Origin: Saccoglossus kowalevskii
Lineage: Eukaryota; Hemichordata; Enteropneusta; Harrimaniidae
Direction: 5' to 3'
NCBI RefSeq assembly: GCF_000003605.2
Contig: NW_003149267.1
Coordinates: forward strand, 430,701-442,309
DNA length: 11,609 nt
A program made the translations under genes and the position numbers. Below the pieces are notes generated by a model, which saw only the letters and a list, made by a program, of their open reading frames with translations, had not been told where the DNA came from and ran no database searches. Positions 1 through 8,231 of the stretch are shown piece by piece. How positions within the stretch are numbered: the stretch's first letter is position 1; each line of letters begins with the position of its first letter.

Positions 1-253
1 ACCATATGGTTACATCTATTACTGTTAGTAACATAGACAAGGCACTGATATGTGTAGTAATATTTTGAAATATTATTATTCAGTAATTAAGTTTCAAGTC
101 ATATTTTTACAGCAGTGTAGATGTAAATACAGCTTCCTTTGTTAGATGTTCTGTTGTGGTATCGTGACTGGTTTGTACACTATGGGTAATGTTAGTTGTA
201 ATGCTGCTCTCCTATGCTGGACTAAATAGCTGTAATATTTTCATTGCATGATT

Positions 254-300
254 AATAAACCATGTTGGAATTTTTGTCTTAAAGCGTGTGATGTCTTTTA
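254..300 (+). terminator. Candidate poly(A) site of an upstream plus-strand transcript
   Basis: AATAAA at 254-259 is followed about 25-40 bases later by a GU/U-rich stretch (GCGTGTGATGTCTTTT, 284-299), the usual layout of an animal cleavage site. Bases 1-253 hold no open frame and would be 3' UTR of a gene to the left of the window. This is inference from signal layout only. Confidence 0.4.
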
Positions 301-1040
301 AACATACAACTTCTTTATTTAAGGCCAGGAAAATTTTAAAATGAGGCGATTTTTTTTTTTTTTAAACCAAGCTAAAATGGAGGAAATTTGAGACAAGTGC
401 GAGTACAAGCGCATTTTGGAATGCTTTAGAAGGGAAAAAACTTTGAGGCGCATAGTTCTAAATGATGCGCGTGGAAACTAGAAAGAGATATTTTTTTTCT
501 CAGCCAAATGAGCATTTTAGGTAATTCTCTCAGGTGCTTGTTGATTAGCATTCAAGTGAAAATCCCCGAGTTTAGTTCCCGTTCAGACACAGATTGACCT
601 CCATCCGTGCCCACCTTTATCTTAGACATGTTTTGTAAACACCTGTTACAATGAAACTTCACACGTACATCATGCATCTTGGGGTACGTATGCACGTCTG
701 TTCATTTTCACGATCTGATTCAAGATGGCCGGATGTTAAAATTCATCAAATTCTGTTATCTCAAACCCAGATCTTGATTATACATGCACAGTTATTGACC
801 ATTTTGGTACACACAATGAACATGTACCCGGTATATAACAGAATCCTGTTTTTTCAGATCAGGTTCAAAATGAACCTGCAAAATTATGTCGGAGCCATGA
901 CATGCATCGACTCATTTCAGTTTTGTTCACTAATTAACTGGGAATTGTTTCACATGATTACTCGAATTCTTGTTCCTTGATGGTGCTGAAGCAAAATAAT
1001 CTTGTTTGTGAGAGAGAAAAAAAAGAGACACAAGCCAGCC
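300..1040. other. AT-rich stretch without a supportable gene
   Basis: This region contains a T-run near 350-363, another near 491-498, and short open frames. The longest (651-980, plus) has no recognisable domain and no supporting signals. I see no RNA gene or clear repeat here. Confidence 0.5.
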
Positions 1041-1054
1041 AAGGTTCATTTATT
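1020..1054 (-). terminator. Candidate minus-strand poly(A) site
   Basis: On the minus strand AATAAA (1049-1054) is followed by GGCTTGTGTCTC and a U-rich run, a convincing signal plus downstream element. It could be a distal end for the ELOVL 3' UTR, whose stop lies 2.2 kb upstream of it, or the end of an unseen transcript. Confidence 0.3.
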
Positions 1055-1059
1055 CGACA

Positions 1060-1795
1060 ATATGAATTCGCACTACAATCCTGTATTCACTGTCAACAAA
1101 ATAAAAAATGACAGTATGTGCTCTGGAGTGTTTCAATGGTAAATGGACGTCTTGTGACGAGTTTCCATGAAGTCGGGTTATGACAGAAGGCAGCAAAGTC
1201 TGTTGGTTGAAATTGGTGCAAGTTGTTACAGGAATGTTGATTGATGGATCCAGCTTCATTGCGTGCCAATTCTATTTAACAGATCAAATGCAGCTTTCCC
1301 TAAACACGATCACTCACATAGGGATTGCCATAGATGATCGTATCTTTCCGTCATCCATGACATGACATGAGCAAGGTGAAAAGAAAAATACTTATTATCT
1401 CTCCATATTTAAGGTAGTGTCCAAGTCCATTTGAACCCTATTGTTTTTCTTCTTCCACAGTTACTTTGTGGCCTTAGAATGGATGCAATTTTACTAGGGG
1501 AAACCATCTTGTAATTAATAATAAAAAATGTTTTTATTGATATTTCCTACATTAAATGTATCAACATGTCTACAAGATTTCAACAGATTTAAAAGTCAAC
1601 TTGCTCCACTTGTGAACAATTTTTAAAAAATTAAAATAAAAAAATATTTTTGAATGTAATCATCAGTAAAAGAATTCTATTTTTAAAAAAAATCAGCTGC
1701 AATCTAATCAAGCAGTATTTTCCATCCACTTGGAATAAATTTTAATAACTACATGTAATCATTTTGGTTTGGTTTAACAAAAAAATAGTGAAAGA
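1060..1795. other. AT-rich noncoding stretch
   Basis: Nothing here is supportable as a gene. There are several A-runs and T-runs between 1500 and 1700, and short open frames on both strands lack domain features. Confidence 0.5.
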
Positions 1796-1811
1796 TAGTG
1801 CATTGACTATG

Positions 1812-1835
1812 TTGCAAATTAGTGCACTGACTATG
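1812..1835 (+). repeat. Outlying copy of the 24-bp minisatellite unit
   Basis: One complete unit identical to the commonest variant of the 2186-2737 array, preceded by a partial unit (AGTGCATTGACTATG at 1797-1811). It lies 350 bp left of the array with the hairpin and inverted-repeat segment between them. Confidence 0.9.
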
Positions 1836-1839
1836 TTTA

Positions 1840-1910
1840 GGTTATAAAATGACACGCCCTTTATACAGTGATTTCAAAACCATGTATGAAGGGCGTGTCA
1901 TTTTATAACC
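1840..1910. repeat. Perfect 22-bp inverted repeat (hairpin)
   Basis: Arms 1840-1861 and 1889-1910 are exact reverse complements over 22 bases (GGTTATAAAATGACACGCC... at the left), with a 27-base spacer. The perfection suggests a recent foldback element or a terminal structure of a small transposon. Confidence 0.9.
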
Positions 1911-1912
1911 AG

Positions 1913-2185
1913 TTTCTAACATGGCAACAATTTGCAACAATTTATTCAATTTTATTTTTGTTTTGTGCGGTACAGTTGTTGAAGTACATTAACATCGCGG
2001 TACAGTTCAGGATAATAAAATGCTGCATTAGATTAACCAATCATGTGTGTTCTTTTGACAATCTCCTGTTAATCAAGATCAGTTGACAAAGCCATGTTCT
2101 AACTAACTTCTCTCAATTTATGCAGAGAATATAAATTGTGAATCCGGTGATCTGATTGGTGGAGGGCGCATAGCCATGTTAGAAA
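1913..2185. mobile_element. 273-bp segment with 13-bp terminal inverted repeats, ending at the minisatellite boundary
   Basis: TTTCTAACATGGC at 1913-1925 is the exact reverse complement of GCCATGTTAGAAA at 2173-2185. The right end abuts the first 24-bp unit at 2186. With the adjoining hairpin it separates the outlying unit from the main array, consistent with insertion into an older array. No target duplication is evident and no coding capacity is seen. Confidence 0.5.
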
Positions 2186-2737
2186 TTGCAAATTAGTGCA
2201 TTGATTATGTTGCAAATTAGTGCATTGACTATGTTGCAAATCAGTGCACTGACTATGTTGCAAATCAGTGCACTGACTATGTTGCAAATTAGTGCACTGA
2301 CTATGTTGCAAATTAGTGAACTGACTATGTTGCAAATTAGTGCATTGACTATGTTGCAAATTAGTTCACTGACTATGTTGCAAATTAGTTCACTGACTAT
2401 GTTGTAAATTAGTGCACTGACTATGTTGCAAATTAGTGCACTGACTATGTTGCAAATTAGTGCGCTGACTATGTTGCAAATTAGTGCACTGACTATGTTG
2501 CAAATTAGTTCACTGACTATGTTGCAAATTAGTTCGCTGACTATGTTGCAAATTAGTTCGCTGACTATGTTGCAAATTAGTGCACTGACTATGTTGCAAA
2601 TTAGTGCATTGACTATGTTGCAAATTAGTTCATTGACTATGTTGCAAATTAGTGCACTGACTGTGTTGCAAATTAGTGCACTGACTATGTTGCAAATTAG
2701 TGCATTGACTGTGTTGCAAATTAGTTCACTGACTAAG
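2186..2737. repeat. Minisatellite: 23 units of 24 bp
   Basis: Units begin at 2186 and every 24 bases to 2714 without a single indel. The consensus starts TTGCAAATTAG and ends CTGACTATG. Substitutions cluster at unit positions 13-16 (GCAC, GCAT, TCAC, TCGC, GAAC). Neighbouring units share variants (3-4, 8-9, 15-16), as expected from local slippage or unequal exchange. Each unit contains the palindromes TTGCAA and, in most, AGTGCACT. Because 24 is a multiple of three, several frames stay open on both strands. These repetitive peptides are artefacts, and the changes between units are mostly non-synonymous in any frame. Confidence 0.97.
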
Positions 2738-2799
2738 TTAATGTTAAAGAATATGTATGTATACAGAAAGCCTGCATATAAACGTAACAGAGCAGTTAA

Positions 2800-2805
2800 T
2801 TTATT
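2800..2805 (-). terminator. Candidate proximal poly(A) signal for the ELOVL transcript
   Basis: Minus-strand AATAAA lies 460 bases past the ELOVL stop and is followed by a GU/U-rich stretch. An ATTAAA at 3126-3131 inside the MITE is an alternative. If 2800 is used, the minisatellite lies outside the mRNA. Confidence 0.35.
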
Positions 2806-2984
2806 GCCGCAGCTACGTAACAATAACAGACAGGATATTTTTTTTCAAAATACAATCTTTATCCAGTTCTTTTTTTTTTCTCTATCAACAAATTCGACGA
2901 GGTTTTTGAGGAAATCTTTACCAGTAATCATTACAAATTTTGCACACAATCAGTGCTATCATATTGTTAGATGTAAATCTACTA

Positions 2985-3163
2985 CCGTAAAATCTGAATT
3001 AGAAACCACATCCTAATAGAAGACACACCCATTCTTTTTAAATAATTGAGAACCAAATATTTACTATTTCTCATATGTGTAGATGCTCTAATAGAAGCCA
3101 CATCCCCTCTGTTGCATTGTACCATTTTAATAGAAGTCGCAGCTTCTAATACAGATTTTACAG
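2985..3163. mobile_element. MITE with TA flanks and about 20-bp TIRs
   Basis: The left end CCGTAAAATCTGAATTAGAA and the right end (reverse complement CTGTAAAATCTGTATTAGAA) match at 18 of 20 bases. TA lies on both sides (2983-2984, 3164-3165), as for Tc1/mariner-type target duplications. Inside are three copies of a TAATAGAAG-plus-CACA-like motif (3014, 3089, 3128). There is no coding capacity. It lies in the presumed ELOVL 3' UTR. Confidence 0.7.
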
Positions 3164-3264
3164 TAATAAGTAAAACACAGGTTTTCTGGATCACGTCGTG
3201 TTGTCTGTACACTAATTAGTGACATTGTTCTAGATCTATTAAAAGATCTATAAAAAGAAAAAGT

Positions 3265-3489
3265 TTAGCGGACTTTCTTTGATTTGATTCCGTTGGTGAC
3301 ACTGCCATTCTTAGACGACTTTTGAGTTTTTGTCTTGTGACTATCCTTGTAAGTTTTCAGATAAAAATTGAAGAACATTACGATAAAAACAAACGCATAT
3401 AAAAATATTAGGAATGCGAAAAACTTGGGATAGGAACAGTCAGTAAAAAGAAGTTGACTTGTGTGAAGCATTACCAATGCGAACTGCGT
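3265..3489 (-). CDS. ELOVL7-like: ELOVL terminal exon E with stop codon and KKVR tail
   Basis: This exon has 74 codons and a TAA stop (3265-3267), after a GATTCACAG acceptor, in phase 0. It starts TQFALVM, completing TxxQxxQ with exon D, and continues with [10 protein letters not shown]. The hydrophobic segment [20 protein letters not shown] is the last membrane helix. The tail is basic and polar and ends KKVR, which places lysines at -3 and -4, a canonical KKxx COPI retrieval signal. The reading frame continues to 3489 because of the splice acceptor; an in-frame TTG or ATG inside the exon is not a start. Confidence 0.94.
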   Translation of the reverse strand, partial: TQFALVMLHTSQLLFTDCSYPKFFAFLIFLYAFVFIVMFFNFYLKTYKDSHKTKTQKSSKNGSVTNGIKSKKVR

Positions 3490-6400
3490 CTGTGAATCAA
3501 ATTGAGAAAGAAATATTATGGGATATCACAACGGCTGGCAACACTGCAATTAATTTGGAATTGGTTGGCAGGCCAGTTTTCTTCATTTGAAAATTCTGTA
3601 CAGAGAGGGCACTGTTCTACTAACCTTTACTTTAGATTTGTTATTCAGTGTATTACAGACACGGTAAATACATTTTGTCACCAACTTTGGTTTTTACATG
3701 TCACACATAATGCAGGATCATGCAGTGAATAGAAAAAATGGACTGCAGGGCTTCATTCACAGCTAGTACTAAGACCTTTTTGGAATAGACCTAAGATTGC
3801 TAGATTTCATGTATATTGATCTTCAGCAGCCCCCCCCCCTTCCACCCAAAATGACAACATTGAGTCCTTAATGGTACTGTGAAATACTTTATTTTCGCTT
3901 CGAATTAATTTTTGCTATTTTCGCTGAATGAATGATTCAGTGAAAATAAAATCCAGTGAATATACCTTTTTTCTTGCACTTTGCATTCAACTCATCAATA
4001 ATCAGTGAAAATAAATTCCATACAAAACACCCAAAACGTCTTTTCAGCGAAAATTTATTCCAGCTAAAATAAAGTATTTTACAGTATCAGAAAGGCAGTT
4101 CAAGTCTTAATTTCATCTCAGTTATTTTCCATGAGAAAATGTGTAGTCTAATCAGCCAAATATCCCTGAAAGTCAGCCTACAGAGATGTACCATGTATGA
4201 CCATACGAGTTGCTATGGAAACAGTACTTACAATTTGCATAGAGGTCATATATTTTTTCCACCACAAATATTTCTGCATGCTAGGTCCCATAGCTGCCAT
4301 TCCATAGTAAGTGTACATCCAAAAATGGATAAACGAATTCAATAGAGAATGAAAAGTACCAAAACCACCTGTAAATAAATAAAAACAGTCATATCAAAAA
4401 ATGTCCGCCAGTAGATCAAAGGTTAACCAAATAAAAAACAAATTCAAATGTTTATGTATCCTATTATTAATTGTCTTTGTTCCAATTTTGAACAAAATCG
4501 GTACAGGCATATTCAAGAAATGATGAGTGGACATAGATGAAGGATGAAAGACAGTGAAGACTTGGAAAGGTTTGACTGAATAAATGAAAATGAGCGAATT
4601 TAAGAACGTATTCAAAAATACAAAACTCACGCAGTGCACACTTGTGAATAAAGCAAGGACACTAGCAAAAAAACATTTCAGAATCACAGAATCACTCATT
4701 TGCATTATTTCTAGAAAAGTATATACATATCATCACACAAGTCTCAGGACTCTCATACTCTTATAAATCCATGATATATATTCAAATCCACTATTTTTCG
4801 ACTGCCATGTGACAAATTCTCAGAATAAAACTGACTACTGTAAAGGGGTTAATTATTCACTGGGTTTTAATTTTGCTTATTTCGCCAACTGAAACATGCG
4901 CTAAATTAAAACCCAGTGAATATGTAAAATTGAGCATAGAACACATTATCTAAATGATAAAACCGTGAATTTGCCTGAAATGGTAAATCAGCGAAATTAA
5001 AACCCAATGAAAATTAGCCATTTTACAGTATAGTTGTTAGCCAAAGTGACATACCTGCAACGAACTTAACACCATACCACCAACTGACTGGCATAATAGC
5101 ATGATGGAGCACATGTAGAAATGAGATCTGTTTTGTTTTTTTCCTCAAAACAAAGAATATCTGAAAAAAATAAGACATTATAATCATCCAGTTCAATTCA
5201 GTTTAGTAAAAACACAGAATCTTTTTTTCAGTTGTGAAATCGATTATAAAGTGGTTTTCATCTATCTGTGATATTAATTATTAAACGAGTTTGTATTTGA
5301 AAATACATCATTTTAATTCACAGTTTATTAATTGGCAGACAGGTAGAAACCAAAGTACTAATTTAAATAAAGTAGTGTAATGTTATTACTGTATAGCAAC
5401 CACTTAATATACCTCATTAAAATTGTCATTATAGACAGGTGGTCTTCATAAAGAGGTTTCGTTATTTTTTTATGGATTATCAACTCACACGTTTGATATA
5501 ATATTTGTCTAGAAAATAATAGGATGGTTATACTGCTACAACAAAAACACATTTGAGTTGATCAAAATCAAATAAACTTGACTTGAAGAATTGTTTTATA
5601 TACAGACTGTTGATTGATTACTTTGGTCTCTAAACAAAGGCAAATCTGCAAAAACATTGGTTGTCACATCCTTATACACAGGTTGCTCATTAATTATGCC
5701 TAAAAGTGGTCACTATATGCAGGTGGTCTTTATATAGAGGTGGTAACTAACACAGGTTTTACTTTATTTGAACTATTGGGGTACATTCACAGTGATTTTG
5801 ATATACTGGTAGTATGGTAAAATAACTAATATTTGAAAATTTTAGTTGACTCACCGTATCAAATAATTCAAAAAACTTTGAGAAATAAAATAACCAACAA
5901 ACACGAACCATCTGTAAAAAATAAACAAATACATTTAATATTAAAATACATGAATGAATGGAATAACAGATTAGAGCATGCTGCCTATTACATAATTTGG
6001 TAACCATAGAATTACTGTATAAACCGCTTTCCTGTTTTATAGGAGCAAAATTGCACATGCGTCAGATGGCCATAGCGTGTCATTGTTTACAAACAAGTAC
6101 CATGAGTCTTTGCGTTTGTAGCGTGTGTTGTTATTGTCGCTTGGGATTCAATTTCAGCGCGTGCGCAGGTGACGACCCTCCCACTTCAAATAACAATAGA
6201 GCTGATTATTTTCTGCCAGGTTTGTGAAATTTAAAACCCAGTGAAATTCCTCAAAGCACCAAAATAGTGAAACTAAATGCCAGTGAAAATAAATACAAAA
6301 TGTATGAATACAATAAGTAATAGTATCCCAACACTATTTAACACTTTGTACACTATAATTTTTGCTCGACAAACTTGGTGCAACATTCTGCCTTTTTTCA

Positions 6401-7063
6401 TGTATTTTTCAATATTTTTTTTTGATAGTTCTGAATCAAATAGACATAATTTAGTTTCATCTAAAACATTTTGGAAACAATTCTGAGAACGTATTTTAGT
6501 TTAAAATTTGTGATGATAACACAAGTTTTTGATACTCGAAGGTGTAATGTAATTGAGTGAAACGTTTTATGTTGATTTCAAATAATTATTTCTGACCTCA
6601 TCCATCAACTAGTGTATAATGGCAGCAGATTAGACATACAGAAGACATCATTCAATTGTATTCCCATCTTATGAATATGCAAAAACACAGATAGAGAAGT
6701 CAATAGATGGAGTAATGTGATCGATTTGGGATTCAAAGTCACCAATCAAGAACAGTATTACCGGTACTCTAATAAGTCACTTATTTATTGTACACTAGAT
6801 CATTAAAGGGCAGTGGTTGTCACGTAGCGCATGCTCGAATTTCATGAAAACAAACAATGTATTTTACACATGTGTGTACGTCGCTATGAGTCCCATACCG
6901 AATAGGTCGCGGCATGACGACCACCACCCTTTTCAAAATATGACTTATTTTGATCAAATAAAATGATCATGTTATATCTTACCCGGAGAGCTTGAGGACT
7001 AGATGAATAGTCGACCAATTGACATCCTAGCGTGTATCCTGCTAGCCATCCCGACGCTAAGAA
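3265..7063 (-). CDS. ELOVL7-like: ELOVL1/7-like very-long-chain fatty acid elongase, 3' five exons (5'-partial gene)
   Basis: Elongases of this family catalyse the condensation of malonyl-CoA with a long-chain acyl-CoA, the first and rate-limiting step of the ER fatty acid elongation cycle. Five minus-strand exons join in frame at 6983-7063, 5855-5911, 5055-5160, 4232-4368 and 3265-3489, and every intron is GT-AG. The joined peptide of about 201 residues shows the family motifs in order: KFFELFDT (KxxExxDT), [10 protein letters not shown] (QxxFLHxxHH, the catalytic histidine box), [12 protein letters not shown] (NxxxHxxMYxYY) and TSMQITQ (TxxQxxQ, spanning the last junction). It ends with a hydrophobic segment and KKVR. 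The GGFGTFH and WWYGVKF stretches favour the ELOVL1/7 group over ELOVL4 or ELOVL2/5, but a tree is needed to settle this. About 80 N-terminal residues expected from vertebrate ELOVL7 are not found in the window. No frameshift or stop interrupts the five exons, so the gene looks functional. Introns contain MITEs. Confidence 0.93.
3490..3874. other. ELOVL last intron, right-hand unique part
   Basis: Noncoding sequence between exon E and the next MITE. It contains a run of ten C at 3830-3839 and no recognisable gene. The plus-strand open frame at 3502-3732 has no domain features. Confidence 0.6.
3877..4084. mobile_element. TA-flanked MITE (member A of the CTGTRAAATACTTTATTTT group)
   Basis: The left terminus CTGTGAAATACTTTATTTTC pairs with the right terminus (reverse complement CTGTAAAATACTTTATTTTA). 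TA flanks both ends (3875-3876, 4085-4086). A subterminal hairpin joins TTTTCGCTGAA with TTCAGTGAAAA. There is no open frame. It sits in the intron between exons E and D and is a close relative of the element at 7930-8193. Confidence 0.8.
4232..4368 (-). CDS. ELOVL7-like: ELOVL exon D (GGFGTFH ... NxxxHxxMYxYY ... TSMQI)
   Basis: Two bases complete the split Gly codon and 45 codons follow. The acceptor is TTTACAG and the donor GTAAGT. It encodes [20 protein letters not shown] with the third ELOVL signature, then [15 protein letters not shown]. The conserved YLWWKK cytosolic stretch and the start of the TxxQxxQ motif are both present. GGxGTFH is typical of ELOVL1/7 proteins. Confidence 0.95.
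4838..5028. mobile_element. TA-flanked MITE, related but distinct member B
   Basis: The left terminus begins CTGTAAAGGGGTTAATTATT and the right terminus (reverse complement) CTGTAAAATGGCTAATTTTC. Both continue inward through GGGTTTTAATTT. TA flanks are at 4836-4837 and 5029-5030. It shares only the outermost CTGTAAA with members A and C, so it is a separate subfamily. It lies in the intron next to exon C, ending 26 bases from the donor side. Confidence 0.75.
5055..5160 (-). CDS. ELOVL7-like: ELOVL exon C with the HxxHH catalytic box
   Basis: This exon has 35 codons plus one base, with a TTTTTCAG acceptor and a GTATGT donor. It encodes IFFVLRKK, then [10 protein letters not shown], then WWYGVKFVA, and the last base begins a split Gly codon. 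HVLHH is the histidine box essential for elongase condensation activity. QxxFLH before it matches animal PUFA/VLC-type elongases. In the correct frame the A-run (seven A) reads K-K-T, and no frameshift is needed. Confidence 0.95.
5161..5854. other. ELOVL intron between exons C and B, with a duplicated repeat motif
   Basis: Noncoding. A CAGGTGGTCTTYATAWAGAGGT motif occurs near 5436-5458 and again near 5730-5752, in the same orientation. This suggests two decayed copies of one dispersed repeat. I see no additional exon, and none is needed because FDT joins IFFVL in the family. Confidence 0.6.
5855..5911 (-). CDS. ELOVL7-like: ELOVL exon B (MVRVCW ... ELFDT)
   Basis: This 19-codon exon is phase 0 at both ends, with acceptor TTTTTTACAG and donor GTGAGT. 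It carries KFFELFDT, the KxxExxDT signature, preceded by [10 protein letters not shown]. The initial Met codon is internal, because this Met follows ALR in family members; it is not the gene's start. A naive caller would extend an open frame (5759-6058) through both splice sites here, which is wrong. Confidence 0.93.
5912..6804. other. ELOVL intron between exons B and A, left part
   Basis: Noncoding. A GC-richer patch (about 6050-6190) stands out against the AT-rich background. Bases 6217-6295 carry AATTTAAAACCCAGTGAAAT and a later CAGTGAAAATAAAT, resembling a decayed fragment of MITE member B. No full termini were found. Confidence 0.5.
6805..6932. mobile_element. Short imperfect foldback element (about 128 bp)
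   Basis: The left end AAAGGGCAGTGGTTGTCA resembles the reverse complement of the right end, AAAGGGTGGTGGTCGTCA (15 of 18 match). The interior is GC-richer than the surroundings. It lies 50 bases from exon A on its donor side. No clear target duplication is seen. Confidence 0.5.
6983..7063 (-). CDS. ELOVL7-like: ELOVL exon A (FLASGW ... ALR)
   Basis: This 27-codon internal exon starts in phase 0 after a TTTCAG acceptor and ends in phase 0 before GTAAGA. It encodes FLASGW at the start and [11 protein letters not shown] at the end, matching the ELOVL region before the first signature motif (vertebrate ELOVL7 has a similar SGW...VDYSxSPxALR stretch). In the protein this is the loop after an early membrane helix. 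It is the most upstream exon I can identify. The family usually has YE just before FL, so a further exon ending in that context must precede it. Confidence 0.9.
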
Positions 7064-7929
7064 CTGAAATGAAACATTCAGATTTCAAATATCAAACGTG
7101 ATTGGTCAGTAAAGAAAAACCAGGTGGTTTTGCAATTGCATGTATTTCAAGTTTTGGTAGCAATGATCTAGACAACAATGCATTTACTGTAAAACACTTA
7201 TTTAAAACACAAATTTAAAATGGCTCAATTCATATTAATTTGGCAAAAGTTTCATTGTGAGAATATGAAGTTATTACGGGGATACCTCAAAATATGCACA
7301 AAGATTCAACCGATGCGCAGTGCAGTGTACTGTCTGAGGGCATACTTTGAGGTATCCTTGTAATAACCTTATTATTATACATCTTTTCCTTCCAAGGATA
7401 CATCATGGGAATGCCAAAATCCACAAAGTTTAGAACAGAATTAGCGAACTTCTTTGTGTGGAGTCCGGTCAAACCCTGGTGGCAGCCATGTTTGTTTTTA
7501 TTATTAGAGAACACGTAATCATTCCATATTTGGAATTCACATTTCCTTATATGGTATGATGAAAATACCTCGTAAAATACCGCAAAATTACGGCACACTG
7601 TAACTTATGGCGTTACGGTGACAGGTGTATAATTATATACTTTATTTTAGCATTAGCTAAATCAAAAAAATAGCTAAAATAACATGTTACACATTGATAT
7701 CTAGTAGGACCACTAGATCTAAAATTATATATTCACTAGGTCACATCTGGTCTATAATTAGCATGAAAAGGGATAAATAAGGTTTTTGTTATTATTGGTC
7801 TTGCATAAACTTTCTACTTCTGTTGCATACATCCATTAGTAAGTCTATCTAGTCTCTGTCAGTAAACATCCATCCAACTCTTCCATTTTGGACTTTTCAC
7901 CAAATAACATGAGATTGCATTCATAATTA
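7064..7929. other. Noncoding stretch upstream of exon A (presumed intron)
   Basis: No exon matching the ELOVL N-terminus was found here on the minus strand. It contains the inverted repeat at 7271-7366 and a 10-bp hairpin (TTATTTTAGC at 7642-7651 with GCTAAAATAA at 7673-7682). The open frame 7287-7598 on the minus strand overlaps the inverted repeat and shows no known domain. Confidence 0.55.
7271..7366. repeat. Inverted repeat with 27-bp arms
   Basis: Arm 7271-7297 (TTATTACGGGGATACCTCAA...) pairs with arm 7340-7366 with three mismatches, around a 42-base spacer. This could form a long hairpin RNA or be a foldback MITE. No target duplication is clear. Confidence 0.75.
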
Positions 7930-8193
7930 CTGTAGAATACTTTATTTTCGCTTGGAAATAATTTTCGCTGAAGGAATGATTCAGTGAAAATAAAATCCAG
8001 CGAACATAATTTTTTTCCTAAATTTTACATTAAACTAAATTACATACTAAATTACATACTAAATTACATACTAAATTACATACTAAATTACATACTAAAT
8101 TACATACTAAATTACATACTAAATTACATACTAAATTACATACTAAAAATCCCAAAAAGTTTTTTCAGCGAAAATTAATCAAGTATTTGATAG
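7930..8193. mobile_element. TA-flanked MITE (member C) carrying a 12-bp tandem expansion
   Basis: The left half closely follows member A (CTGTAGAATACTTTATTTTC, then the TTCAGTGAAAATAAAATCCA segment). The right end (reverse complement CTATCAAATACTTGATTAAT) is more diverged. TA flanks are at 7928-7929 and 8194-8195. Where member A has unique sequence, this copy holds nine 12-bp repeats, so the expansion arose within the element. Confidence 0.75.
8035..8142. repeat. Perfect 12-bp tandem repeat, nine copies
   Basis: CTAAATTACATA is repeated nine times with no mismatch and then decays to CTAAAAAT. The perfection implies recent expansion or homogenisation. The resulting NYIL-repeat open frame is an artefact of the 12-base period. 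Confidence 0.97.
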
Positions 8194-8231
8194 TACAAAA
8201 AAAGCTGATGTTTTTTTTCTTACTTTTTCAG

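Noticed and set aside
651-980. 109-residue plus-strand open frame
   Set aside because: No domain, no plausible composition, and no splice or promoter context. Length is unremarkable for AT-rich DNA.
2186-2737. CRISPR-like regular repeat
   Set aside because: Units are contiguous 24-mers with no unique spacers, and the context is eukaryotic.
2099-3016. Long open frames on both strands with 8-residue peptide repeats
   Set aside because: They come from a 24-bp minisatellite whose period keeps several frames open. Unit differences are not biased to silent sites, and the flanks lack gene signals.
5759-6058. 99-residue minus-strand open frame as a separate gene
   Set aside because: Only 5855-5911 is coding (ELOVL exon B). 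The rest runs through the acceptor and donor into introns.
7287-7598. 103-residue minus-strand open frame
   Set aside because: No recognisable domain. It overlaps an inverted repeat and does not match the ELOVL N-terminus.
7984-8178. NYIL-repeat protein
   Set aside because: It is translated from a perfect 12-bp tandem repeat inside a MITE.
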